From the NCBI GenBank assembly GCA_016647705.1, contig CM028336.1:496001-560000 (forward strand): 64,000 nt of DNA, in the 5' to 3' direction. The DNA comes from Eucommia ulmoides (Eukaryota; Streptophyta; Magnoliopsida; Garryales; Eucommiaceae). The notes beneath the pieces are model-generated. The model searched no databases, was not told where the DNA came from, and saw only the letters and a program-made list of their open reading frames with translations. Position numbers and translations under genes: made by a program. Shown piece by piece: positions 10,672 to 22,882 of this stretch (within the stretch, counting starts at the first letter, position 1; each line of letters starts with the position of its first letter).

Positions 10672-13624
10672 ATGAGCGACAATCTGGACAATCTGATGGA
10701 CAAAGTCACTTCACTGGGTGAGCGCTTGAAGATTGGTGGCTCAGAGGTTGGCCAGAAGATTAGTGCCGGAATGAGCTCCATGAGTTTCAAAATGAAGGAG
10801 TTCTTTCAAGGTCCGAACCAGGCCGATAAGTTTGTGGAGGAAGCCACTGCTGAGACCCTAGATGAGCCTGATTGGGCCACAAATCTCGAGCTGTGCGATA
10901 TGATCAACCACGATAGGATCAATAGTGTTGATTTCATACGAGGTATTAAGAAAAGGATCATGTTGAAGAGCCCTAGGGTTCAGTACTTGGCACTGGTTTT
11001 GCTCGAAACTGTTGTGAAGAACTGTGAGAAGGCGTTCTCGGAAGTAGCTGCAGAGAGGGTGCTTGATGAGATGGTGAAATTGATTGATGACCCTCAGACC
11101 GTTGTTAACAATCGGAGCAAGGCTTTGACGCTGATTGAAGCTTGGGGGGAGTCATCAAATGAACTTCGCTATTTGCCCGTTTATGAAGAGACTTACAAGG
11201 TAATTTATGCTTTACAAACCTGTGTTTTCTTACTTATAGTCATCTTTGTTTACCCACGATATATTTGTTGAGCTTCATTATTTGCCTGTTTATGAATAGA
11301 TCTACAAGGAGTTCATGTGGTTTGATCAACCCTTTTTTTCTTACTTCCAGTAGTTCTTATTTTGTTGCAAATTAGGTTCAAGGCAACGGGAAAATGATAG
11401 TTTCAAACTGATCTTCCTCAATTTAACACATCTTTATAGACATAGCAGCTCTGGAAGAGGTTTTGTTTGATCAATAAATCTGTTCTTTCCTTCCTTCACC
11501 TAAGATCCAAAACATTAAGGGTCTGTTTGGTTTACTACTCGAAAATAGTTTTCGTAAAATTTTTAAAATATTTTTCAAAAATTATGATAACTTGTTTTGT
11601 TTAGCTAAAGAAACTTTTACTTTCTTAGTGATGTGTTAAAAAGTAAAAATGGAAAGACAATGTAACGTGTTTGATTGAAAGTTTTAACAAGTATGGAGAC
11701 GGGATTGATGTGATTTAGTGCAAATGGTAGTGTGGTGTGAAAGTAAGAGTACATACTTGAATTCTAAACCAAACACACCCTTAAAACTCATTGCCTCCCA
11801 TTACGGCATTTGGTAAATAACTGACATTGCCCTTCTATATTTTCAATATTTTATTCACTGACATCTAGCAACCTAAATAGATGGATAGTTGGCATATATA
11901 ATGTTATGAAAAAATAGAATTTGTTTAATGTGAAATTAGTTATTTGATATATATATACACACACACACACACATACATGTATGTATGTATGTATGTATGT
12001 ATGTGTATGTGTGTATGCTTGTATGTATGTATATTGGCTTGATCTTCTATTTCGACCTCATGTTGTAGAGTTTGAAATCTAGAGGCATACGTTTCCCTGG
12101 TCGTGATAATGAGAGTTTGGCTCCTATATTTACTCCCCCACGAACAGTCCCCGAAACTGAATCAAATTTTAGTATGGCCCAACAAATGGATCGCGAGATT
12201 CCCATACGAAGTTTTTCAGCTGAACAAACAAAGGAAGCATTTGACGTGGCAAGAAACACCATGGAGCTTCTTTCAACCGTGTTATCCTCTTCGCCACAAC
12301 AAGATGCTTTGCAGGTACTTACTTGTACTCTATATTCTTCCATTGATCATTTGTGCATGTTTCAGTTTTAGGTAGTGTTTGATAGGCAGTAGCATAGAAT
12401 TGAAGACTTGGAATTGGCGCTTTTACATGCGTTTGTTTTTTTAATTCCGAATCCTGGCTCAAATTCCATGAAACCAAATGCCACCTGAACGAATATCAAA
12501 TTGCTAAGACTCTGAATGTTCATCAGAATTTGTTCGTAGAAGTTGAATTTACACAAACGGGTATATCCATTAATTATCATATGCTTGCTAATAATCTTCT
12601 AATTAGTACTCATAACTTCCATTTTCATTATTTTTTATTGGATAACAGAGAAATCAATTTGCTATGTTGGTTTCTTTACATTTAAATTTTCTAGTTTTAG
12701 GCAGCGTTAGGAAATGCAGAATTGGAGCCTTGGAATTGGAATTAGAAATGACACGTTCTTTTCTAATTCCAATTCGAAGCCCCCGAATTCCATGCAGCCA
12801 AACACTGACTTTAGTTACCTCTCCCATGGATTTGTTAGTTTTGACCATATGATATTCATTCAAGTTCAAAGTATGCAATCAAATCACACCTTAGCGGTTT
12901 AGTTGCAATTCTGCTTTGCTTTCATCTGTTTCCAGATTTTCAGAACAAAATTTTTGGGGGGACAGAACAAAATTATTCCCTGATTTTTATTTGTGTGCTG
13001 AGTTTTTTTAACAGAAACACAAACGAGACCATTTTCTTCACGTTTTCTTTTTAACAGAAGCAATAGTCTTGGAACATAAACACAAATGTGACCGTTTTCT
13101 TATCATTTTTTTTTTCTTTTTAACCGAAACAATAATCTTGGAACAGAAACACGAATGAGACCGCTTCTGGACATTTTATTTTTTGATTCACTTTTATATT
13201 GAATGAGCAGGATGATTTGACAACAACTCTTGTAGAACAATGCCGACAATCCCAATTCACCATCCAAAGAATCATCGAGACAGCAGGAGACAACGAAGCC
13301 CTTCTCTTTGAATCCCTGAACGTGAACGATGAAATCCAGAAGGTTCTAACCAAGTACGAGGATTTAAACAAGCCGCAGGTGGTTCAGACAGAGCCGGAAC
13401 CGGCCATGATACCGGTTGCGGTCGAGCCGGATGACTCACCGCGGTTTGGGAAAGAAGAAGCCCTGGTTAGAAAACCGGCTGCTGGGTCCAGACCGGGAGG
13501 GAACCATAACAACGATGAGATGATGGATGATCTTGACGAGATGATTTTCGGTAAGAAAGCTGGTGGATCGTCCGATTCAAAGAAGCAACCGCATTCGCCT
13601 AAAGACGATCTCATCAAGTTCTAA
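10672..13624 (+). CDS. TOL1: TOM1-like (TOL1-type) VHS-GAT ubiquitin-sorting protein
   Basis: Three coding exons: 10672-11199, 12069-12314 and 13211-13624, giving 395 residues with all junctions in phase 0. A 45-residue N-terminal extension (GERLKIGGSEVGQKISAG) precedes the VHS domain (about 45-176, with PDWATNLELCDMIN and VQYLALVLLETVVKNCEKAF). Then come SLKSRGIRFPGRDNESLAPI, a GAT domain (about 200-300, ending LFESLNVNDEIQKVLTKYE) and an acidic tail with DDLDEMIFGKK and the C-terminal DDLIKF. Plant TOLs bind ubiquitinated plasma-membrane cargo and pass it to ESCRT in place of ESCRT-0. This copy has the extension and tail of TOL1/TOL2 rather than the shorter or longer TOLs. Intron 1 carries a MITE and microsatellites; intron 2 carries MITE pieces and a minisatellite. 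Confidence 0.93.
11516..11787. mobile_element. MITE in TOL1-like intron 1
   Basis: Terminal inverted repeats: GGGTCTGTTTGGTTTA at the left and its near complement TAAACCAAACACACCC at the right, each flanked by TTAA. About 270 bp, no coding capacity. Smaller related pieces lie in intron 2 near 12370-12490 and 12700-12805 (aattgga/tccaatt arms, aaccaaatgccacc end). Confidence 0.6.
11950..12038. repeat. compound microsatellite (TA)n(AC)n(ATGT)n
   Basis: A run of ta, then ac, then atgt units with interruptions, about 30 bp upstream of the exon 2 acceptor of the TOL1-like gene. It is likely length-polymorphic. Confidence 0.85.
13012..13165. repeat. minisatellite of about 65 bp, 2-3 units, TOL1-like intron 2
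   Basis: The unit contains aacagaaacacaaacgagac, a T-rich spacer and aatagtcttggaaca. Copies begin near 13012, 13077 and 13143 and differ at several bases. It resembles the gaacagaaac-rich repeats seen elsewhere in the window. Confidence 0.6.
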
Positions 13625-15540
13625 CACTTCGCATAGGTAAATTTCAGGGTTTGAAACATAATTTTTTTTTTTTTAAATAATTGTTGGAATTAAGTTTCAT
13701 GCTTGAATGATCATGATCATGAACATAACTTTTTAATTTTTTTTTTAATTTTTATTTACGCTGTTTTTTGGGGTTTGGGAAAGAAATAGACAACCGTTTT
13801 CATTTGTGCATGTTTTTGTGTAAGTAATTTGTGATTGAATTTAGATAAGCTGTTTTTTTAGGTGTCTGTTTTTGTCTTAATTCACTCTCTGTTTGAAGGT
13901 TTTTAAGGCGCTGTTTGGCTGCGGTTTAAAAAAAAATTAATTAAATTTTGCAATGAATATGATTGTGGGACGTGCAAAGCATTCTCCAGTCCACATGACC
14001 ACAGACAAGAATTGCCTGTATTATTTAGTCAACACGTGATCTTCTAATAAGGATATTTTTGTCATTTTATCTCTATATTAAATCTGAGACGTTTTTTCCT
14101 AATAACGATTTAAGTTTCTCTCTTATTCTTTAGACGCGTTGTTATAAAAAAATTATGGAAAAATATCTTAGATTTAGTAGAGTGATAAAACGATGAAAAT
14201 ATTCCATCTAGAAGGTTACACTAAGTACACAATTCATTTTCTATTCAAAATATTTTTGATTTTGCGAGATTAAAATAAATGTGAAACTTGGGAGACAAAA
14301 TGTGCAATTTGATAAACTTCAGTTCCACGTAAATTGTAGATCACCGCCATTTGGTATGGTATATTCAATGTTTTATTCTTCTATATAGTTTTTTATATAT
14401 ATATATATATAAATTATAAATTATAAATTATAAAATATAAAAATGAGGGTGATGTGCTCCTCCCACGTAGTAACAATGATGCAGCCTGTAAAGAATGATC
14501 CAAGAATATATTCACTGACTAATATTAATTTAATATTATCAATATTATTATTATTTATATATTGTAATAATTTAGTGTGATGATGTGAAATCCCTATAAT
14601 AACCCCACCTTCATGGGGCCTGACCGGACCCAGATATCAATCATTCGTCGTCATGCAATCCACAATTCCCGCTAATTCCGGTTCTCTCTCTTCTACGTCC
14701 ATTTCTGCAATTATAGGAGAGAATGAAGGGCAATTTCGTCTATTCAGTGTAATATTTTATATATAATAATAATAAGTGTCTTTTACTCTTTAGTTTTATT
14801 GAGACCAATATAATATTTTTCACTTGTTTAGTTGAAATCCTTACACTTTAATTTTACTAAAAAATGTATTTTTTTTTTTATTTGAGGGAAACACTTTCAA
14901 AATTTGAACCGAATACGAATTTATATTCAACATCCAAACAAAAGACAATAACTATGATTGTGTTCGTCGTAGAAGACATATATGCTATTTTTACAAGCAG
15001 TTCATGTTATATGTAATATCAATATATACAAATGTAATAATATATTTTTTCGTTTTTATAACGCATACCATGTTAAATATAAAATTTTTATCTAGTATCC
15101 CTCACAACTCATAATAAAAACAATAAAACGGAGATCATTTCTGTATAAACAAATGATGGATCATCGAAGACGGCAAGAGAGAAATCCTGTGATTTTTAAA
15201 AATATTTTTTCACACAAATTAATGCGTAACTGTTATACAAATTTAAGGAATGTATATACAGAAATACTGACTAATCTGGAAAAAAATGTAACAACACATT
15301 AATATGGGTAAATCAGTCTATATTTATTAATAGGATCCTTCGGTTCATTAAAATATAATCTGGTGTTAAGCGCCCTTTATTGCTAAATAATAAAATAAAT
15401 ATTTATGGACACCATAATGAAATAACAACATTACCCTCCACAATGTCATATTATTACATTTTCTATGTCCACTTTACATGCCCCCCTAAATTATAGCCAT
15501 AACAATCGGAAAACCAAAAGATAAATAAGATAAAATTGGG
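13625..15540. other. intergenic between TOL1-like and CSLD genes
   Basis: The 3' UTR of the TOL1-like gene followed by AT-rich DNA. A ta-run and a (aaattat)n stretch lie at about 14393-14445. No open frame or domain was recognised. The last few hundred bases are presumably the distal promoter of the CSLD gene. Confidence 0.5.
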
Positions 15541-15879
15541 GGGTGGAAAGTGTATTATCCTATCTACATCTTTGTCCAAAGCCATTGCACTATGCCAGTA
15601 GAAATCGCCGTCAACTCAACTGAGCTCAAGCTAACGCTTACCGAACCCCTCCCTTCAAATTCGGTCCGATTCCGGCGACGACGGAGAGTAAGTGAAGCTG
15701 TAAACAGCTCAATTCCGGAGACCGGAGACCGTCGACGCGGTGAGGCCATCTGAGGGACCTTCAACGAAGTATCTGGTTCGACATTATTTTATTTCCTGAT
15801 TTGAATAATGTAAGATTTGCTTTCACATTTAAATATATGCGTGAGGGTTTTAATCATGGCGTCCAGTGTATGCATCTTC

Positions 15880-16437
15880 ACACACGACTCTCTCTCTCTC
15901 TCTCTCCTCTTTCTCTCTCTATTTCAAATAGACAGTTGGATAACACCCTTGCAGATGTTGAAACTTTCAGATTAGATCGAAGAGAAAGAAATGTGGTTTT
16001 TGTTATAAAGATCCAGGTCTTAATTCAAAGCTTTAGGGGATCGATCTGTCTTCTTCCCTTGGAAATGGTTCGATCTTTTCTCTGCTGATTTCTAGGTATG
16101 AGCTTTATCGTCTCTGCTGATTTAGCTGTTCAATTCAAGTTTTCAGATGAAGTTCTTAGATTCATTTCGGATTTACTGATAAATGTTAAAGATCTGTGAT
16201 GAAATGTGCTTGTTCTTAGCAATTTGTACTCGTTTTCAACTTCGATTTTGCTGATTTGCTCTGTCTGGAAATCATTTGACTCATATTGACTTGAAATTTT
16301 TGAATTTCTTAGCAACTTCAAGGTTACATTACATAGATCTTTCTGATCTATACTTTTCCTCCAAAATTTTTTTGGGTTCATCTTTTTTTTTTTTTTGATA
16401 TTTCAGAAAACGAAAAACATAGTATTTGTAAAAAAAC
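15880..16437 (+). promoter_or_regulatory. CSLD leader: CT-repeat and probable 5' UTR intron
   Basis: A CT microsatellite lies at about 15887-15920, typical of plant leaders. A 5' UTR intron probably runs from the donor g|gtatgag (16096) to the acceptor tttcag (16406), 31 bases before the start codon. No TATA box was fixed with confidence. Confidence 0.5.
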
Positions 16438-17677
16438 ATGGCGTCGAAGTCATTCAAGGCGACCCGATCAAGCCTATCATCAACCTCGGACTTGTCTGAA
16501 TCTCAGAATGGAAAGCCGCCGCTTCCCCCAACGGTCACATTTGGCCGGAGAACCTCCTCCGGCCGGTACATCAGTTACTCGAGGGATGACCTTGACAGTG
16601 AGCTCGGCAGCGGCGACTTTATGAACTACACCGTCCACATCCCTCCGACCCCTGATAACCAGCCGATGGATGCGATCTCACAAAAGGTCGAGGAACAATA
16701 TGTTTCGAACTCGCTTTTCACCGGCGGCTTCAACAGCGTGACCCGGGCTCACCTAATGGACAAGGTGATCGAATCCGAATCGAATCACCCCCAGATGGCA
16801 GGCGCAAAAGGGTCATCTTGCGCCATCCCTGGGTGCGACGCGAAGGTGATGAGCGACGAACGAGGGGTCGATATCCTCCCGTGCGAGTGCGATTTCAAGA
16901 TATGTAGGGATTGTTATATTGATGCGGTGAAAACCGGGGATGGGATTTGTCCGGGGTGTAAAGAGCAGTACAAGGTGACAGATTTGGATGAGATGGTGGG
17001 GGCAGATAACGTGCGGCCACTGCCTCTGCCGCCACCACCGGGTGGAATGTCGAAGATGGAGAGGAGGTTGTCACTTATGAAGTCGACAAAGTCGGGGCTG
17101 ATGAGGAGTCAGACCGGGGTGGATTTCGATCACAATAGGTGGTTGTTCGAAACGAGGGGAACGTATGGGTATGGAAACGCGATATGGCCAAAGGAAGGAG
17201 GAGGATTTGAAAACGGGAAAAATGAGGACGAGGTTGTTGAGCCTTCAGAGTTTATGAATAAGCCGTGGCGGCCACTCACACGAAAATTGAAGGTTCCGGC
17301 GGCTATTCTTAGCCCCTATCGGTAATATTCTCAGCTTTTCTTCTGATGTTTTTTTCCCCTCAATGCATTGGCCATTTATCTAGTATTCATCCATGGATTA
17401 TGCATTTGTACTTGTTGAAACTAGAACAAAATGAGCTATATATGTATAGAAAGGAGGGGTGAACAGTCCACAGACTTCAAATTTTTATACATACAGTTCG
17501 GTAATTTTTTCAGGAGTCCAAAGATATTGCACTATATAAGTTACTGTAATTTTTCCATATAAACAATTGTAGTGACTTTTATGTTGTGCAATAACTTTGG
17601 ATTTTTGACAGAATTATTAGATTTATCAAAAGATTACCTTACTGGGTGGATTGGGTGAATATTGATGCAAAAATACC

Positions 17678-17731
<54 letters not shown>

Positions 17732-20729
17732 TTTAATGTTTACATGTCAAAGTAATTATTGATTTCCTCCTAGTATGTTTTAAGATAAGTGTATTATAGA
17801 TTCCAATCAAATGATATCTTGATTTTCCAATCTGCAATGACCATGTTAAGGTTATATATATATATATACACACACGATATTTTCCTCCTATTTTGTTTGT
17901 CTGATTACATATGTTTTTCATATTTCCTTCATTTTTCAATTACCCTAGAGCTTTTACTTCATGTTGAACACCCGCATCCTCTATCGGCTTTACTGAGTGA
18001 TTTTACGACTGTGATCACAGGCTTCTGGTGGTTGTTCGAATGGTAGTTCTAGGGTTGTTCTTGGCATGGAGAGTCAACCACAAGAACAACGACGCGATCT
18101 GGCTATGGGGAATGTCGGTGGTTTGTGAACTATGGTTCGCCTTCTCGTGGGTCCTCGACCAACTCCCGAAACTCTGCCCCATCAACCGCGCCACTGATCT
18201 TAACGTCCTCAAAGACAAATTCGAAACCCCGACCCCCAACAACCCCACTGGAAAATCCGATCTCCCTGGAATCGACATCTTTGTCTCCACCGCCGATCCT
18301 GAGAAAGAGCCGCCCCTCGTCACCGCCAACACCATCCTCTCGATCCTAGCTGCTGATTACCCCGTCGAAAAGCTTGCCTGTTACGTGTCCGATGACGGAG
18401 GAGCACTTCTGACATTTGAGGCCATGGCGGAGGCTGCCAGCTTCGCCAACATGTGGGTCCCGTTTTGTCGTAAGCACGGGATCGAGCCGAGGAACCCGGA
18501 GACATATTTCAATTTGAAACGGGATCCTTACAAGAATAAGGTTAGGACAGACTTTGTCAAGGATCGGAGACGGGTGAAGCGGGAGTACGATGAGTTTAAG
18601 GTTAGAATCAATGGCTTGCCTGAATCTATTCGCCGGAGGTCAGATGCGTATCATGCGAGGGAGGAGATCAAAACTATGAAGCAACAGAGGCAGAAGAGAG
18701 AGGATGAGGTTGTGGAGACGGTGAAGATTACTAAAGCTACGTGGATGGCTGACGGCACACATTGGCCGGGGACTTGGCTGACTCCCTCGGCGGAGCATTC
18801 CAAAGGTGACCATGCTGGAATTATTCAGGTGAATTTTTGAACAAGAGAATATTTATTAATAATGTGTTAAAAGAGAAATAGCCGAAAATACTTTCGGGTT
18901 TTGAAAAACTAGAACGCTAGTAGCAAACCAAACAGCACCTTAAAGAATCTAACATTCTGTTTTTTTTTTAAACATTGTAGGTGATGTTGAAACCTCCGTC
19001 GGATGAACCGTTACACGGGTCAGCTGATGAAACCGGGACGATTGATCTTACCGAGGTTGATATTCGACTCCCGATGCTCGTTTATGTTTCCCGTGAAAAA
19101 CGGCCCGGATACGATCATAACAAGAAGGCTGGAGCGATGAACGCCCTTGTTCGGGCCTCGGCAATCATGTCGAATGGGCCTTTCATTCTCAACCTCGACT
19201 GCGATCACTACATCTACAACTCACAGGCGATGAGGGAAGGCATGTGTTTCATGATGGATCGAGGCGGTGATCGGATTTGCTACGTCCAGTTCCCCCAGAG
19301 ATTCGAGGGGATCGACCCGTCCGATCGGTACGCCAACCACAACACCGTTTTCTTCGATGGGAATATGCGGGCCCTTGACGGGCTTCAAGGCCCTGTTTAC
19401 GTTGGGACTGGATGTCTCTTCCGGAGAATCGCACTATATGGGTTTGACCCGCCTCGGGCAAAAGAACACCAGCCAGGCTGCTGCAGCTGCTGCTTTGCCC
19501 GGCGGAGAAAGGCCGCGGCAATCGCGGAGGAAAACCGGGCCTTGAGAATGGGTGATTCCGATGAAGAAGAAATGAACCTCTCATTGGCTCCAAAAAAATT
19601 TGGAAACTCGACGTTCCTCATTGATTCGATCCCAGTGGCGGAATTCCAAGGCCGACCACTCGCTGACCACCCTGCCGTCAAGAATGGGCGGCCGCCCGGC
19701 GCCCTCACCATCCCCAGGGAGCTTCTCGACGCGTCCACCGTGGCGGAGGCCATAAGTGTCATTTCGTGCTGGTACGAGGATAAGACAGAGTGGGGCCAAC
19801 GCGTTGGCTGGATCTACGGTTCGGTCACCGAGGACGTTGTTACCGGCTACCGAATGCACAACCGTGGTTGGAGATCGATCTACTGTGTGACGAAACGGGA
19901 TGCCTTCCGTGGGACCGCCCCGATCAACCTCACCGATCGGCTCCACCAGGTCCTCCGGTGGGCCACCGGCTCCGTTGAGATTTTCTTCTCCCGCAACAAT
20001 GCACTCTTAGCATCCTCGAGAATGAAATTCTTGCAGAGAATTGCGTATCTAAACGTCGGAATCTACCCGTTTACCTCCATCTTCCTAATTGTCTACTGTT
20101 TTCTCCCGGCACTCTCTCTCTTCTCCGGTCAGTTCATCGTCCAAACCCTAAACGTCACCTTCCTCGTGTACCTCCTTGTGATCACCGTCACTCTCTGTCT
20201 GCTTGCTATTTTGGAAATCAAGTGGTCGGGGATTGAGCTCGAAGAGTGGTGGAGGAACGAGCAGTTCTGGTTGATCGGAGGGACGAGCGCCCACCTGGCA
20301 GCCGTTCTTCAGGGCCTACTGAAAGTGGTAGCCGGGATTGAGATCTCGTTCACGCTGACGTCGAAATCGGCGGGAGACGAGGAGGACGACGACTACGCCG
20401 ATCTGTACTTGGTGAAATGGACGTCCCTGATGATTCCACCGATCACAATCATGATGGTGAACCTTATAGCAATAGCAGTGGGGCTGAGCAGGACGATATA
20501 CAGCGTGATTCCGCAGTGGAGTCGGCTTTTGGGGGGCGTTTTCTTTAGCTTTTGGGTGTTGGCGCATCTCTATCCCTTTGCCAAAGGGCTGATGGGGAGG
20601 AGGGGAAGAACGCCCACCATCGTTTTCGTCTGGTCCGGGCTTATCGCCATCACGATTTCGCTCCTTTGGGTGGCGATTAATCCGCCCGCCGGCACGAATC
20701 AGATCGGAGGTTCATTTCAATTTCCATGA
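16438..20729 (+). CDS. CSLD3: cellulose synthase-like D (CSLD2/CSLD3 type)
   Basis: Three coding exons: 16438-17321, 18021-18828 and 18981-20729, giving 1146 residues, the family's usual length. A cysteine-rich RING-like segment lies at about 128-174 (CAIPGCDAK to CPGCKEQY). Two N-terminal membrane segments come next, then the GT2 catalytic region: DD at 419-420 (SDDGGALL), DCD at 637-639, TED ending at D849 and QVLRW at 887-891. Several C-terminal membrane helices end in the family tail GGSFQFP. CSLDs make beta-glucan or mannan backbones in tip-growing cells such as root hairs and in cell plates; CSLD2 and CSLD3 act in root hairs. The RING segment and N-terminus fit CSLD2/3, not CSLD1/4 or CSLD5. 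The symbol is given for the type, since the two cannot be told apart by eye. Confidence 0.95.
17455..17729. repeat. MITE-like piece and (TA)n in CSLD intron 1
   Basis: 17455-17620 resembles the sequence in golgin intron 1 at 41490-41635: gaacagtccaca, an inverted pair around agtccaaag...tgcac, and gtgactttgg. A (TA)n run of about 46 bp follows at 17683-17729. Confidence 0.55.
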
Positions 20730-22015
20730 TTTTTTTTTTTTTGATCTGTAGACATTTGAATTCTCTATTTGAGGAGGAGCCATTTTTATTATGCACAATT
20801 TGGGATTTTGGTTATGGCTAAAATGAAACATGAGGAGGCATTCTTTAGTGTAGTAGGGTTTAGCCATGGTATTATAGAGAGGTTTGGCTCGTCTCATTTT
20901 TTTTTTTAAATCTTAAAAATGTATTTTTTTTGGGTTCTTTGTATTGATGAATTCTTTTGTAATTTGGATGTTATTTATGGAATCAAATGTTGTACTAATT
21001 TGAACATAATTATTTTTGAACTTTTGAAAAAATTACTGCATAAACCACATGAGTTAATTAGGCAGTTGACCAGAAAGTCCTATAATCTGAGTTATATATA
21101 ACGTGTAGGAAAATACTTTTTTAACAAGTTGTCTTTGAAAAATGAGTTAGGTCTATTGGGTTACTGCATTTCATATACAACTATATTTTATGTTAATTAT
21201 TAGCAAATTAGTATTTTTTTTCTACGATAAAATGTGTCCAGACCAAATTTATGCACATCTCGATTAATCACCTCATCGGCCAATCTTAAGAGTGCACTCT
21301 CTTATATCGGTCTGGTGCATTCAAGATTAAAAGTTTTTATTAACTCCAAAGGAATTGTTTTATTTTGGTGTGACATTTGTCTAAATGGCACATCAAAATT
21401 TTAAGGGCACTCCAAAGGAGATGTTATAGTTTGGTGTGCCATTTTTATTTTTGTATTAAAATTAAAATTAATCAAATTAATCCAACTAAAATTAATCTAA
21501 TCCAACCCAAATAAAATAAAATAAATAAATTAAATTTCACTAAACCTAATTGAACACAAATAAAAAAAAATCTATTTAAATCCAATTAAATTTAATTAAA
21601 CCAAAATTAATATAAATCTAACCAAACAAATAATCCCTAACCCTAATTAAACAAACTCAAAATTAATTTAATTATATTTAAACTCAAATCAACTAATTCA
21701 CCCTAATTAACTCATCCACCCACTAATCTAATACTTGGCTCTTCCTCTACGTGGGTCATATTTGAAATATATTTCATTACTTGTCTAGTGTAGTTTCGCT
21801 AGTGTTAGTAAGATTCTTTGTCTTAGTTATGTCATATACTTTAAAACGCGAAACCTGAGGTGATTTGTTTCGTTTGGTTAAAGCCAGTAGTAACACACGA
21901 CATTCTGTTGCTTGTTGACGCATAACCTTTATGTATGCCAAAATGGCACAAGGGATGATACATCCCTCGGAATGAACTTTTGCTTCAGAAAATTCAAAAA
22001 ATAATGTTAGATTCC
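20730..22015. other. 3' flank of CSLD and AT-rich repeats
   Basis: The 3' UTR with poly-T runs, then AT-rich DNA. At about 21335-21450 a MITE-like inverted pair is present (ctccaaaggagatgtt, tttggtgtgccat and their partners). At 21943-21975 the sequence ggcacaagggatgatacatc recurs in altered form at about 22555-22590. No gene is supported. Confidence 0.5.
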
Positions 22016-22537
22016 TGTCCCACATCGCTCATCTGAGAGTTCTCAAGTCACTATATAAATATGAGAATTGATGGTGGGCTAGTGGTAAAGCCTTTCCTTC
22101 CCAGGCCAGAGGTCTAGGGATCGATTCTCATCGGGTGCGTGAGTGAGTGTGTGAGTTAAAAAAAATAAAAATAAAAAATAATCACTATATAAATCAAATG
22201 AATTACTCCACATGTCTGGTTTGTTAAATTCAGCACTACTATTTATCGTTTTGGGTTCATACCTAATTCTCATGATTCGGCTTTGTTTATTCGTCATATT
22301 GTCAACGGTATTATCTTTTTTTTTGTTATATGTGGATGATATGGTTATTACTGGAGATGATCTACGTGACATTTCTGAATTCAAAAAGTTTCTCAGTGAC
22401 CAATTCGAGATGAAAGATTTTGGCGTGCTTCGATACCATGTTAAGAGATTCCAACTTAAAATCATATGGTGTTAAGTGGAGTAACTCTTTTGATTTATAT
22501 AATATCTTGCGAACTCTCAGATAAACGATGTGAAACA
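22016..22537 (+). pseudogene. Ty1/copia reverse-transcriptase fragment between inverted arms
   Basis: At 22212-22475 a frameshifted remnant reads SHDSALFIRH in one frame and then LLYVDDMVITGDDLRDISEF in the next. The YVDD of copia reverse transcriptase is at 22329-22340. The arms flanking it are inverted: 22016-22060 plus 22195-22213 (tgtcccacatcg, tctgagagttc) against 22476-22537 (gaactctcaga, cgatgtgaaaca). This suggests two LTR-like ends in opposite orientation around a gutted internal piece. It is not functional. Confidence 0.75.
22061..22181 (+). mobile_element. tRNA-derived SINE with 13-bp target duplication
   Basis: A 121-bp body with an A-box-like tagtggtaaagcc and a B-box-like ggatcgattctc, followed by gtgagtgagtgtgtg and an A-rich tail. 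It is flanked by TCACTATATAAAT at 22048-22060 and 22182-22194. The inverted partner arm at about 22476-22537 lacks the insert and gives the empty site. The tRNA-like body, A-rich tail and exact duplication support a SINE. Confidence 0.8.
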
Positions 22538-22882
22538 TGAATTTAACAAATAAAATGACACAAGAGATGACACATCCGTTGGAGTTGGTCTATGCGGGTT
22601 AAGAGGACCGCCCGTATTTTGAAACCAAACCCGGCCCATACCTTCCAAAAGAAAAACCCTACAAAAACCCTGAAACATCTATTGACTCCTTTTTCCCGTC
22701 TCTCTCTCTCTCTCTCTCCTCCGATTCGTAGGTAGACCGTTGAGGGGAAGAGTGTTTCTCTTTCTTGTTTCTCAAGCCAATTTCCTTCTTCCCAATAAAA
22801 ATCAATACCTTTTGGTTCCGTTTAAATCTCTGACTTCATCATTGATTGTGTAGTTTCTAGGGTTTTGGAGGGGGGTTAAGCA

